From Costus lasius (taxonomy: Eukaryota; Streptophyta; Magnoliopsida; Zingiberales; Costaceae): a DNA stretch of 64,000 nucleotides. A model generated the notes under the pieces. It saw nothing but the letters and a program-made list of their open reading frames with translations. It was not told where the DNA came from and searched no databases. The stretch covers positions 1,038,501-1,102,500 of the forward strand of contig CM050454.1 of assembly GCA_027563935.2 (NCBI GenBank). Reading direction: 5' to 3'. How positions within the stretch are numbered: the stretch's first letter is position 1; each line of letters begins with the position of its first letter. The position numbers and the translations under genes were made by a program. Shown here one piece after another: positions 22,366 through 35,900 of this stretch.

Positions 22366-23983
22366 TTGCTGGAAATGGGACCCGCCGTCGATTCCTCGGG
22401 GGTTTCGTTTATTGACGAGGAAATTAATGAATGGGAGACGAAATAAAATAAGGCGATCTAAATGAAGGTGGCGGAGGCGCATACGTTACGTTTAAGGTAA
22501 TTATAACGAATTATTTATGAGAATATTATTAATGATTGGCAAAGCAGTGAGGGCGCATATCCATCATTTACAAAGCTAAAAAGAAGTTGATAATGATTGG
22601 CAAGCAAGAACAAATTTCATGAACGAGAGAAATATATATCGGTGTTATCCACTCAATGCCAACTAGGATTTGCCTTTGTGTTTTAATAGTGTTTCTTAGA
22701 TGAAAAATTGAAAGAAAAGAATAAAAAATACATTGAATTTAGATAATGCAAAATGTTATTAGATTCAATGTATTTTTTATTCTTTTTTTTTTAATTTTTC
22801 ATCTAAGTAAACACAGTAAATAAAAATACTCTTTTATTTCTTTCCAATATATAGCCCCTCTTGACATTAGGTTTTTTTTTATCAAAATATAATTTTTTTT
22901 ATCAAAATATAATATTCTTCTCTGCCCATTGTGAATATACCTTGGGTAATATTTCTATCCAAATATTTGGAATACTTGCACTTCAAAAATTTTACTAATG
23001 AGTTCTTTACATACATTGCAGAAGTAACACTCTTTTCAAACACAATAATAAATTACAAGGCAAATCTTAAAGGAGTCTATTTTCAAACTATACTATATTT
23101 TGCACTTCATATAGTGATTTAATAGAGAATTTACCAAAGAGTTATTTTTCCCTCTTATCTCATCCCTCCCTCATCCCTATATTGACTTGACCTCCCTCAA
23201 ATTGAGGGAGGAAAACCTAAGTTGATTGGGTGTTAAGTCAAGTTTATATAAAACCTGATTTCTATAAGTTTAGTTGAGGTTTAGTATAAGACTTTTACTA
23301 CATGTGTTGAACTTGTGCTGACTTTAAACTAATTTAGAGTTGTTGGAGCTTCTAACTTTTACTGGTTTAACTAAAGTTAGTTACAAAAAATTAGGCTGTT
23401 TGGATAAATTGCTGTGTTAGTCAATAATTGTGCAATTAAGTAATAGTATGCATAGTATATATAAAATTTATTAATAGATAAATATATGGAACATATCTAA
23501 AATTATAGTTTATTTAAATTTTCTATTAATAATAATTAAAATTTTTTTATTAAAAATATTACTAAGATAAAAATTATATGACTAAATTTTTATTTAATTA
23601 TAATTAAAATATTTTTAAAATATTATAGATTACACTACTAAATTTCTTTAAAATAATTAATATATTTAATAAAAATATTACCAACATAAAAATTATATTG
23701 CTAAATTTTTATTATTAGTAATTAAAATATTTTAAATGGTACCAACATTTTACATTAAAGTTTAGCAATTTACAATCCTTATATGTTATCCTTTTACTAG
23801 TTAATGGAATATTTAAGAGAGATTCCAAAAAAATTGTTGCCTAAATATATTTCATAAGATTTTCTATTTTTTTTTATAAAAAAATTCCAGTGACAGGCTA
23901 AAAGCGAGCAGTGAATAGCGCGCGGAGCGATTCGGTTTCATTTTTATGGCCTTGGGAGAGAGACGGAGAAAAAGATCGTCTTG
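22366..23983. other. Intergenic region of the D1 head-to-head gene pair
   Basis: AT-rich, with no coding gene supported. It includes a short inverted repeat around 22685-22800 (TTCTTAGATGAAAAATTGAA against TTCATCTAAG-type arms). About 200 bp before the DUF760 start the sequence is shared with D2 and should include the DUF760 promoter and 5'UTR. Confidence 0.5.
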
Positions 23984-26900
23984 ATGTCTTCCCTCGCATC
24001 CAAGGTTCTCGCGTTCTCCTCTCCTTATTCCCCCCTTTTCTCCTCCTCCCTTCTGCGTTCCGCTTTTTCTCCGCGGTCCACCTCTTTACCCTTTCAGAGG
24101 CGAAGTTGCCGCTTGTCCCTAGTGCGGGCGCAAGAGTCCGATACCGGCGACTCCAGCCCTCCTGACGGCAATTCGGTAATCAGTCGTGTTTCTCGACGAA
24201 ATCTTCAATCTATCTCGTTCTTAAAATCGACTTCTTTACTCTCTTCAAGCCCAAATTTGTTGCTCTTCGTGTACTGTTGAGCTCGTTGTGGTTGATGGAA
24301 ATGGGTTAGAAGAAGCAAGAATCGTCGGTGGAAAAAGTAGTCTTCTTTGGTGCAGATTAATTAAATTGATTCTTCGTCCTTGTTGCATGACAAATGTTAT
24401 GGACTGTTGGGTAACTTTGTATTTGCCTTTTTGTATGATAATGTAAGGATGTAAGAAAATCGTAGTTCATCAAGTGCCTGAAGGAGTAACAGTCGCGAAT
24501 CTTATTTTTTAGTTCTTCTAGTTTTATTCACCTGTAACTGGTTAGTCTCCACCAAGTCGCTTCTTTAATCATCCGTCATGTGTATTAAAATAAACAATAT
24601 GAGTTGGTCGCAAATGTTGCAATTTTTTTTTATCTACATCGTGTTTTAGGGAAAATTGTTCCTATGATATACCATATCTTTCCATCCATTACCTATCATT
24701 TGGATCAACAGCTCATTACGTCCATTTCTTTTTATTGAAATGTATGTCCAAATTATTTATCTGCAAGTTATTACTGTTATTTGCTTTTCTTGAACTAGAA
24801 ATTTTTCTTTATGCATAAAAGCCTGCTGATGCACTTTTGGCACTGCAATGCTGCCTCACCAAAAATTATCTAGCAATCTTTGGCACCATGGTAAAAGTTA
24901 GACCATTTTTTTCTCCTCACCGTCTTTGTTTAGAAAACTAAACCTGCACCTTAGGGGATAATGTTGCTCCTTAGCTTTCATGATTATGCAATTTTCAAAT
25001 TTATCTGCATTTGAAAAGCCAAATATTCTTTCTTTTTTTGGGCAAAATTTCTAGTTAGAAATATCTGCTTCATCAACGATATAACCTCTTCTAATTTCTG
25101 CAATTTCTTCATCAATGTAGGGTGTTTTTCCATTTTTTTCACTTTGTTATTGTTTTGTAATGCTGTTTTTTTTTCTGCAAGTGATAACTTGGTCCATTTT
25201 GTTTGTATGAGTTTGATATTCTTCTTGGTATTCGAATAAAGATTATCATCTTGGAACTAACAGTGCAGATATTACAAATGCTAAATTGAAATAATACCTA
25301 ATATTGATTTTAAATTTATTCAGCCCAAGAGCAGGAGGGACATTCTTTTGGAATATGTCAAAACTGTGCAGCCAGAGTTTATGAAGCTATTTATGGAAAG
25401 AGCACCAAAGCAAGTAGGAGATTATATTACATATATTAATCTGCAAATATTTCATCATTTCAATATATTCCCTTGTTTTATCTGCAGATTAGCACCTTTT
25501 TATAATTTTCATATACATTAAAATAAAACAACAAAAACAAATATTGAAGAAATCCTTATTGTTTTTTCTAACATAAAAGAGAACATAAAAATCAGTAAGC
25601 AATACTCTTCGAAATTCATTATTTTTTACTATTTCTTTTACTCATGCAGGTTGTTGATGCTATGCGACAAACTGTGACAAATATGATTGGAACACTTCCA
25701 CCTCAATTCTTTCAAGTAACTATTACTACGGTAGGTCTCCAGTGTTATTATGCTTTGTAAAACCTCTTATCATGATAGGCATCGTGATTAGCATGTCGTT
25801 ATGCTTATTACTTAACTTTTTCATACTATAATTAACTCTCAGCTGTCTTTTCTTTTCAGGTTGCTGAAAATTTGGCACAACTCATGTATAGTGTGATGAT
25901 GACAGGCTATATGTTTAGGAATGCACAATACCGTTTGGAGTTGCAGCAAAGTCTGGAACAGGTGGCAATTTTTGAAAAGAAAGATAACATGGTACGTTTG
26001 AAACTTTTTCTGATATCAAATAACAAAAAGAAAATTTTGGTTTTGGTTTTTTCGATGATTTTAACATCAAACTTGATCCTTGTATACCTTGCATTTTTTA
26101 TGTTATGAAATGTCTACTTAAAATCTTTATGGAAATTAAATTTAGAGTTTCTATTACTTGTATCTTAGTACAGTTCATGTTTACTCTCACAGATGTAGAG
26201 AACGCCTTCACATTACAATCTTTTAGTAGCGTGATTTCTTAAGATGGCTTTGATTACTATGAAATTAAACTATAGGATTGTTTTGCATTGATCGATGGAT
26301 TTTCTTTCTGATAGTGGAAAAGTTTTTATTAGAAAATGACTTTTGAGGAATGAAGAGTTGAAGACAAATGCCTAATTTGTGTGTTTGATGTTCCAGATAT
26401 TTTACTTTATTCTAATTAAAATCTAAGTTACAATGTTTTTTCTTGGATTTTCTACTAAATTGATTAAAATTAATATAATGGGAATTGTTTACCTTCAATA
26501 CCTCAAAGGCACTCTTAACACATGATGCTTAGGCTTGCTCTACGTTTTTTATTCATTTGTTTTAATCCAACCCCTGTAAGATATTATTTATTGCATATTC
26601 AGAAGCGCTTGAAGAGAGAATTTAAGCTGTTAGAGTTTCATATTAATCCACAATATTATTTCAGAAAGCGATAGAACTAAAATGTAACTTGTTGGTAACC
26701 GCTAAAACTTTTGGCCTTGTTGGTTGTCTGGTTCAGATTGGTCCGATGAAGGTCCAGACTAGAGCAGTGTCAGAGCAGTGAAATCAAGTGAAGAAGGAGA
26801 AAGGAGAAGGAGAGGCAGGGGAGGAAGAAGGAGAGGAAGGAAAAGAACGGGCTCGTTGGCCGTGGGGCGAGAGGGTAACGGTGGATGCGGGGTGAGTGGG

Positions 26901-29900
26901 CGATGCAGACATAGGGCGAGCAGGCGATGGAGGACGCAGAGTGAGCCCTGCATCTGGCAACTACACAGGCGCACGCGGGTTTCTCCTTCTCTTCTTCCTC
27001 TTCTACTTTCTTCTTCTTTTTTCTTCAGTTCCACCAAAATTCCGTGATCCACTAAAATTCCATCCAGATCCATCGATATGTACCGGTCCCACCGGTAAGC
27101 GGTACAACCGATCGGACCAAAACTTGAAACCTTGGTTAACACTTAACTTTTTTTTCCAGATGAAGATCATCTCATCTTATGGCTATTTATTTCTATTCAA
27201 GTTGATTAGAAAGTACAAGGTAGCATTGGTTGCAATCTACACAACCATTGGTTTATGAAATGAAAAAGGTTATTCACTTTAATAAAATTAAGAATTAAAC
27301 TCATTTTTTTGGTGAAAAGAGGAAAGAGGCTAATAGTGGAGGGGAAGTTATAGCAAATATAATTTATCAATCTTGTGAAGATTGAGTATGTGATATCTGC
27401 TTCTTAGAATGCACAAATGAGTTTTGTATATTCTCATTTAAGTCCTCATATGAGACTTTTATCATGATCTCGTTTATGTTTTTCAGGAATTTTCAGATTA
27501 TGTTCCCGGCACACAGAAAAAAGTTACTGGGGAAGTTATTAAATGGAACAAGATTACTGGGCCTGAAAAAGTGGACGCTATTCAGTATATAGAGTTTCTT
27601 GAAGCAGAAGTTGAGGACCTGAGGCGTCAACTCACAAGGAGGTCAGCAAATGGACACAATGAACTTTTGGAATATCTAAAATCCCTTGAACCTCAAAATT
27701 TGCAGGTATCGAATGCTTAATATTTTCCTTTTTTAGCAATGCAAGTGTGATATATTAATTAAATGAATATATATTAGCCTCATATACTCGCTCCCATTAA
27801 AACACGTTGATATTGTATACATGGGCGTACACATGACATCATTACTATATTTCTCCATTGTAGCATTATGACATTACTATAAGATATCATTCCATCCAAT
27901 CAAAAGCCTATAAGCCTTAAGTTCACTATAGAGAATTCATGAAGTTTTTTAACCTTCCTCTAGATGTGTGAAGCTACCTATGTTGATAATGCAAAAGATT
28001 TGTCATATGTATTGCCTTAACACAGGTTCACTTGAATCTTTTTGCCCATTTGTGATAATTGTTGCACTGATGGTCAACTTCTTTGTCATGATGATAACAT
28101 CGTTTCCCACAAATCTAGAACTATTCCATGGGATAAAAAGTATTGTCTAAGTGTCAACATAGGTCTTTAATAAATTTAAGTATCAACATAGTCATTCATA
28201 AAATTTGCAATGAATTTGTAACTATGACCCACCATAAAGAGAAACCTATTTTATTAACTTAATTAACTTAAAACTACATAGCTCTATTAAAAATGCTTAA
28301 GTCCAATTTAATGGTACTAAGCTTATTAAGTCTGCCATTATAATTCTCCTCTCACTTTCTACTTGGGAGTGAATTAAGGTGCCTCAATCTCTATCTTTTA
28401 AGACTATCATCCTCATTAAGCCTCGAGGCCGAACTTGTACTTCAGTATCACCTCTAGTTTAACATATAAGGCCAATCCAATAGTGACTTTGGTATCCATG
28501 ATAATTCTTTCCTATTAGACTCTCACCTATAGTACCATTTATTGTGATTTGCCTAATAAGAAACTAAATTAGTTTATTTGAGCCTTATATAATGTACCAT
28601 TATATTTTGCCTTTCACTTCTTTCATGAACTGAATTAGAATGTCATAATGGTAAGATTATCAACACAAATAATTTGTGACTTTTATCACACATTAGGATA
28701 TTGTATTGTTTGATAATATAGCAAAATCATAAATTGAAATTTACAAAACTAGACATAGTAATTAACTTCTACTTTATTTTAATAGATTATTACTTAGGAT
28801 CTACTTCCACATTAAAAAAAATGCAAGTGGAAGAATAAAAATGGCCATAAAAAGTTAAAACTATTTTCCTTTTTCATGTTTCATGATTTTAATATTTTTC
28901 TAAGAGCTACATTCTACAATAATGTCTTTGTATGTGTATATATTACACACTGTCAATAAATGACTAATCTTTTTAAGCATGTCAATTTATCTATTGTAGG
29001 ATATGAAATTACAATTTCCAACTTGTATATAACTATCATGTAATATATGATTTAGTAAAATATTGGTACAAAGTTATATAGCACATGCAAACAATGAGTG
29101 GCTCAAAATTTATTTCATATCTTTATGTTTATAAATAAAAACTATTTTATCTTAAATATAAGAATGCCAATCCAATTTCATTATCATGCACTAAAAATTT
29201 AAAATTTTAAGTACTTTTTTGTACCATTTATGTATATAATTGCATACTGTTTTAAAGTAATTCAATAAAACTTTTATCTAATCCAGTTCCACAAATCTAA
29301 CTTTTATGTATATCATATCATTTTGCTGCTGGTGTACCCAGATCTCAACTATAGTTTTGCATCTTATGGTACAAGTTGGCTTGCCTATCAATATTCCAGA
29401 TTTTATAGGTTAGTAAAACCAAATAAGTACCAAAAGCATAGGATAAGTTTGGAAATCTTAAAGCACCCAAAAGAAAAAGGGTAAAACTAGGTTAGTAACC
29501 AAATTTACTAGGGGTCCATGTCTATTTCGTGAGATTCTATTTGGTGCAGTAGCTGTTGCTTTTTCTCTCCTATTTAGTCTAGGGGTTTTTATTAGTTCCT
29601 CATGGAATGACTAGCTGGTTCACAAATTGGATGGTGTCAGACTCTAATTTTTCACAATGGAAATACCAATAAGTGATGACTCGAGTACTTAACCCGCTAG
29701 TTTCTGACTTAACCAAATGTGTACAACGGAATGTGTAAATCCTCCTGACCCCCGCTCACTCTGTATGTGCACGCATTGACCATTAGATGTACCCTGAAAT
29801 GTGTAACCCCTGAAAATGAGTAACACCTTGGATTGTATAAACTCTACACTACATAACCACGATTGTGTAAACGCCCCACGCCTCATTGAGTAACCTCTGT

Positions 29901-32900
29901 GCACCTTTGTGTAAATTATATAATCTCTGTGTGCTGCACTCCACTTGCTGCGAACTAGTGTGTTCCGTCCCCAAGCCCCCAGGTGTGTGAAAAACCCTCA
30001 ATCACTTATGTGTTGTTATGTAATGTTACTCTAGGCGGCGGATTGAGTTAGCGCTTTCCCCAACCACTTTGCACACCTTGAGTTGGCTCCCTAAGCAATA
30101 TCACAACCCACACACTATACTTATGCGTGGTACACACACAACACAAAGGCAATGATGCACTAGACATATGCATCATGATCTAACAATCACAAACTACAAA
30201 GCTTGGTTGCACTTATGGAATATGCACCAATCACAAAAACTCACAAGCACGACGAAGAATCACCACGTAGAGGAAAATTATCAACTACTCAATAAAATAA
30301 GCTGATACAAAAATCCTCTTGTTGGCCACACACCAACTTCTAGCATCTAATAGTATAAAACCCTAATACAAGGAGAATGTATTTAAGAGTTCAAATGTGA
30401 ACCCTAAGTTCTCTGGAGAAGATGATTGTCGCCGGAGAAGATGATGGTCGCCGGTGATAACTTAGACTCTCGCTAAGTTGATGCTAGCCTTTCCCAATAT
30501 TGGCTACCCTCTAGCCGGTCTCTCCAAGCTTTGTCCCTCACAAAGATGCCGGTGATGTAGAAGCCGTCGGAGATGTAGAAGTCGTCGGAGAAGATGATTA
30601 TGGGAAAAGATGAAGAACTTGTCTCCACAATGCTGCTCACGCCAAAGGTCTTCTTGCCAAGATGGAAGAGCTCTCTCGAGAATGATTCTTGTGCTGCCCA
30701 AAGCTCACGCAAATTCTTTTTATCCCTATGTTATTTTCGGCTGAACATGGAAACTCTCCCATGTCCAAGTCCTTTGCACCTGGATGATGGATTTTAGGTT
30801 AATCAGTTCCTTGGCCCACTCCGCTAAGTAACAAGAACATGGAAGTTCACCATGTACGCCACTTCTCTTGAAAACAGCAACACCCACATGTTGGGTCAGT
30901 CTCCCAACACATACAGGTCTCTGATACGCCCTTAAGTCTTGAGTTTGAGTCTCCCCCGTGCCCCAGTCTTCAATATATTTCATGCTTCCTCAGTCCACTC
31001 TATGCTTCACGCCAATGCGTCAACAATCCCCGCCTAGGACTTAAGTTATGCACCGCCTGTGCACTACGTCATGCCAATGTGTCAACTGTCAACCGCCCAT
31101 GCCAAGGACTCAGGTGTGTACATAGGCCTTCCTAAATCCTACTCCAGGCCTCACCAACAGGGACTGTACACGCCCCTATTCATAACCTCTATGATTGAGT
31201 AAGAAGGAGGAAGCATCCGTACTATGTATCTGGTGTGCTCCTTAATCTTCCAACCTGCTATTATATACATTAAAATTGCTTATGCTTGAGAAGCTTTTGA
31301 CTTTTGCAATTGTCCTACGAAACTACATTGTTGGACCTGTTATTCTACCAAGAGTATTGCCGGAAGTAGACCCAATGGTTTGCTACTAAACAAATTTACA
31401 AATGCAACAATATTAAATTCAGCTAACAACAAACGAAGATAATTAAGCTCGATCAATAAATGAATAGCTCGATCAATAAAGGAATGCATGAGTAGTATAG
31501 CCTCTAAAGCCTATACAAAACTCTCTTTTTATACAGTTCTATCAGCCTTTGATTGGTCACAGAAGTTTCCAGGGTAGTGGAAGCAAACAAGAAACTATTT
31601 GATCATAAGCAATAAAAGCAAAAAAAAAGCAGTGGCCCAGGGCCATAATGAATGTCTGTTCCCCAATGATGATCCCCTCGATATTATACCAGAAACTCTC
31701 GTGCAGTCGATTAGAGAGGAGGAGATGAATGCAGTAAAAAAAAAGAGGAAGAAGAAAGTGTTTCCAATGCCATTAAAAGACAAAAGTTGATAGCCTCCTG
31801 GCCTAATTCCAGTCATAGAGGAGATCTGTCGTGACAAAGCAAGAGCTAATTCAAAAGTTAATATCGAGCAACTGTGAAATAGTAGATGAACGTGAAGCGG
31901 AAGAACAGTTAAAGCTATTACTAGAATTAGTTCCAGAATGGGTATCTGAAAAGATTGCCTGCGGTGGAGACATTCTATGTTGGGATTGATAAAAAATAAT
32001 GGAAAAGTGGTGACTTGAAATGGAATTGATGCAGGAAACAGTAGTCATGATTTAAAATTATCAATGATAACCGCGAGTTGCTTTATCTAATCTTGCTGAA
32101 AAAATTCTCAGCGATCTGATGATGGCTGAGAACCCATGTAAATAAGCTATCAAATTCTGAAGAGATTCGTCAAAGGCTATCCGAAGCAGATTGAGGAAAT
32201 GCACCTTAAGAGTCGTGGAGTATGTTGGTATCGTACCGAGGATTATGACAGAAAGTGAGCATTTTTCAGAAAGATTTGAGTGAAGGATGCTTAAGGAATT
32301 CAGCTAGGAGAGATTTCCAAGATCGATGGAGGTCAATTGCCAAATCTTAAAATCAAGATGAGAGCAGAACCATACTGCATTAGTATCGTGCATGAAGAAA
32401 AGAAAGGGAGTTGCAGCTCTCAATATCTAGAAACAAACTTGATGAGCAGACAAAGTACTTCAACCAAGGGCTGGGTAAATCTTTCAGTCCATTTCAAGAA
32501 TGGCATTCGTAGAGCCTTGACAATATAAAGGAGACCGTACATTTAGAGAAAAGGAAACTGAAAATGTTCAGATTTAAGGGGCAAGCATCCAGATTGAGGG
32601 AATAAGCTATTATGCTCCACTGCGCAAATCAAATGCTATGATAAAACCAGAAGTTCCCAGCAAACAAAGCAAAGTGTTGATTGATAAAAATCCCCGGTAA
32701 TTCGTAAATCCTGAAGGCTAACTTCGCAAGGAGATAAGAGAAAGAAGAGGGGGCAGCACTTTAGAAGCAGTATGCAGCAATGCTAGTATGCAGCAGTGCT
32801 TTAAGAAATGAGAAAGAAAGAAAAGATGAGAATGGAAAGAAACCCATCTAAAAGGGGATAATACAGAGTAAAATAAGGCGGGATGGAATCGACAAAGAGC

Positions 32901-35900
32901 TGGCATGGGACAGGAAGCGGTCGACCAGGAGAAGAATAAGGGGCTGACAAGGAAAGGAGATAAAAAGTGGTCGGGCCAGTTGATGGATAGGTGGAATAAG
33001 ACAAAAAAAAAAAAAAAAAAAACAAACAAAAAACTATCAAGCGACAGTCTATAAAAGAGGGACGCTCGGCTAAAAAAAGGAGGAGGGAGGCGTAAGAAGC
33101 AGGGGAAGAAAGGAGGACGCAAAGGTAGAAGAAGGTAAGAAAACAAGAAATTTCTCCTGCCCGGTTTTCTTAGGCCTCATGGTTGCACTAAGCAACCTGG
33201 CATCACGAAAGCACACACCACCCTATCTTGGATCGCTCGTTTTTTTTAGGCCTCATGGTTGCACTAAGCAACCTGGCACCGTAAAGAGCAGATACACCCT
33301 GCTTCTCTCCGCTTCCTCAAGTTCTAAGCACGCTGAACGCCCTACGGATCATACTGGGTAAAAAGAAAAAAATGGGTTGTGGGGGATGAAGGTATGCAAA
33401 AAGCAGCAGGAAAACAAAAAGAAAACAACAAAATGCGTGCATGAGAAAAGAGAACGCGAAGAGGTCAGGGAATAACCGGTTCCTAAAAAAAGAGAAGAAG
33501 AAAAAAAGAAGAGAAGAGAAAACAAGCGACAAACTACTAAAAGAAGAGAAGGAAGATCTCGTAAACCAAAGGAGACGGTACGAAGAACAAGAAAATACCT
33601 GGGTCAAGCTTTTTGCTCCCTTTCTTGCCTGCTCAGACTCCCTCAAGAAATAGACTCGGAGTTTCTTGTCGTTGTGGCCGTAATGAAGATACGTAAGAAC
33701 CGGTCTCCAATCCAACTGTAATAAGATGAGGAAGATAGATAAAAGGGGGAAGAAAAACATAAATGTCACCACAAGGACTGATAAGAAACTCACAAGGCGC
33801 CGGCGTTTTTTTTGCAAACCAAAAAGGGAAGTCAGAGAAAACTCGTTCTCGCTCTCCTTGCTAGTCACGATCGGAACTGTAGCGATGGAAGTCCGACCAA
33901 ACGAGAGACAATAAGAAGAAAACTAGAAATAATAGTAATGAAATTTCGGGAAGAACCTGATGAACAATGTGTACTCCTCTCTGTGAGAATCCCCTCGTTT
34001 CAAAGATATTGCGGTCTGAGCAATGGCGAGGGAGCAAAAGGGGGGTTCTGTTCCTCTCCAAGAAAGGGAAGTTCGCAACGGTAGGGTCTGGCCACCCCTT
34101 TCGTCTGACCAAGGGAACATAGATGCCACAAACAGCCATGAGAACATAAAACGAGGTATACGTAAAAGAAATAACCAGAAGCAACCCCAATCGCCTCGAC
34201 CGTTTGGTCAGAAGCCGCAGGCTAGTGATGCTGCTGCTTCGAGAGACAAGTGAGCGTCCCGTGCTGCCCTCTCCTTCTCGCATGTCATGCACCCGCTGAC
34301 ACGTCCGCAAAATAGAAGAGGCTGAATCCCATGTCGCCCTTCTGACGCCATGGCTTCATCGACCGCCGTCCCTTGCGGTCGTACTACAGCCATGAGATCC
34401 ATCTCGGCAGACGTCGCCGACATCAACTTCCCGTCAATCGCCGACGGGAACCCGAGAACGCCAAGATAGGGTGAATTTCCCTCCTCCGACCTCGTTCGTC
34501 GTCGAGGGCAGAGTCGCGCTCCGCAGGAGAATAGCAGCCTTTACCCTTTTGAAAAAGGGATTTCTTTTTAGGGAAACGAAAATATTCGGGGCGTTAACGA
34601 ACACCTCGCCTTAATCGTGCTCCGCCCAAATTCAGTTATGATTGACTAAGTCTGGGCCCATGTCTAGATTCAAAATGGAAACGACGAATTAGCGTTAAGA
34701 CTTCAGCCGCGCTCGTTCCAATCCAACATACATGGCACTCGACGTTTGAGTCTAAATGCGCGTCCGAAGTATAACTCAAGGTCAAAATTTTTATTAATTA
34801 ATAAGACATGACCAGTATTTGGAGCACATCAGTATTGGTGGTATCTTGCTATCGCTCGGACTCAACAGGTCGCACCCGACTGAGTGTTAATTTTGGAAGA
34901 AAAGTTCTCATGATACCAAAATTTTGACGCATTGCGACGGGATATTGTTTGGGAGGTGCGTACGTCGATGTTTACCGTCGGGGCGTAGCTCCTCAATATG
35001 ACGCTGCATCCGTTAGAATTTAAGTATTTTCTTTTTCAAATCAAATTATCCGTCACGCCGCAAGGCCGAATAAATCTCCAAATCAAATTATCCACCACGC
35101 CGCAAGGCCGGATAAATCTCCAAATCAAATCATCCACTACGCCGTGAGGCCGGATAAATCTCCAAATCAAATTATCCACCACGCCGCAAGGCCGGATAAA
35201 TCTCCAAATCAAATCATCCACTACGCCGCAAGGCCGGATAAATTCCAGATCAAATTATCCACTACGCCGTAAGGCCGGATAAATTTCCAAATCAACTTAT
35301 CCATCACGCCGCAAGGCCGGATAAATTCCAAATTCATATTACCCAACACGCCGCAAGGCTCGATAAAACTCCAAACCCAATTATCCAACACGCCATTGAG
35401 GCCGGATAATCTTTCTCTACTTCAAGTCATCCAACACGCCATCAAGGCTGGGTGGTCTTTCCAATCTAATATCCAATACGCCTTAATGTATTACGATGGA
35501 ATATCGTCTGGGAGGTGCGTACGTCGATGTTCACCATCGGGGCGTAGCTCCTCGATATAACGTTGTACTGACTGGGCCGGATATTATCCAACACGCCGTC
35601 ACAAGGCTAAAGTTCGACGAACACAAATTACCCATGTTGATGGAAACTCTTTTTCTCTTCTCATGTCGGAATATGTATCACGTCAAATCAAATTTATGAA
35701 TGAAATTTATAAGTGACATCATCTGATTATCGTTCTTATCTTGTTGCGTATTATAGATCTCTTAATCAAAGGTTCCCTAATTTTAGGGGTAATTAACAAT
35801 GAGTGCTTGCATTCATTGGAAGCCAGAACCCATTAAACAAAAAGCCTTATTAATTTAAGGTGGATTTGAAACGGTCATAATACATTCCCAATGTAACAAA

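Noticed and set aside
30880..30965. tRNA-derived SINE head with A- and B-box-like motifs
   Set aside because: The B-box-like GAGTTTGAGTCTC is a poor match, the A-box is weak and no poly-A tail or target repeat was found.
32718..33146. Phe/Leu-rich minus-strand ORFs as a membrane protein gene
   Set aside because: They are reads of a purine-rich tract in the opposite strand, low complexity and without conserved motifs.
35036..35485. CRISPR-like regularly spaced repeats
   Set aside because: The units are contiguous 41-42 bp tandem copies without unique spacers, in a plant intron. This is a minisatellite.
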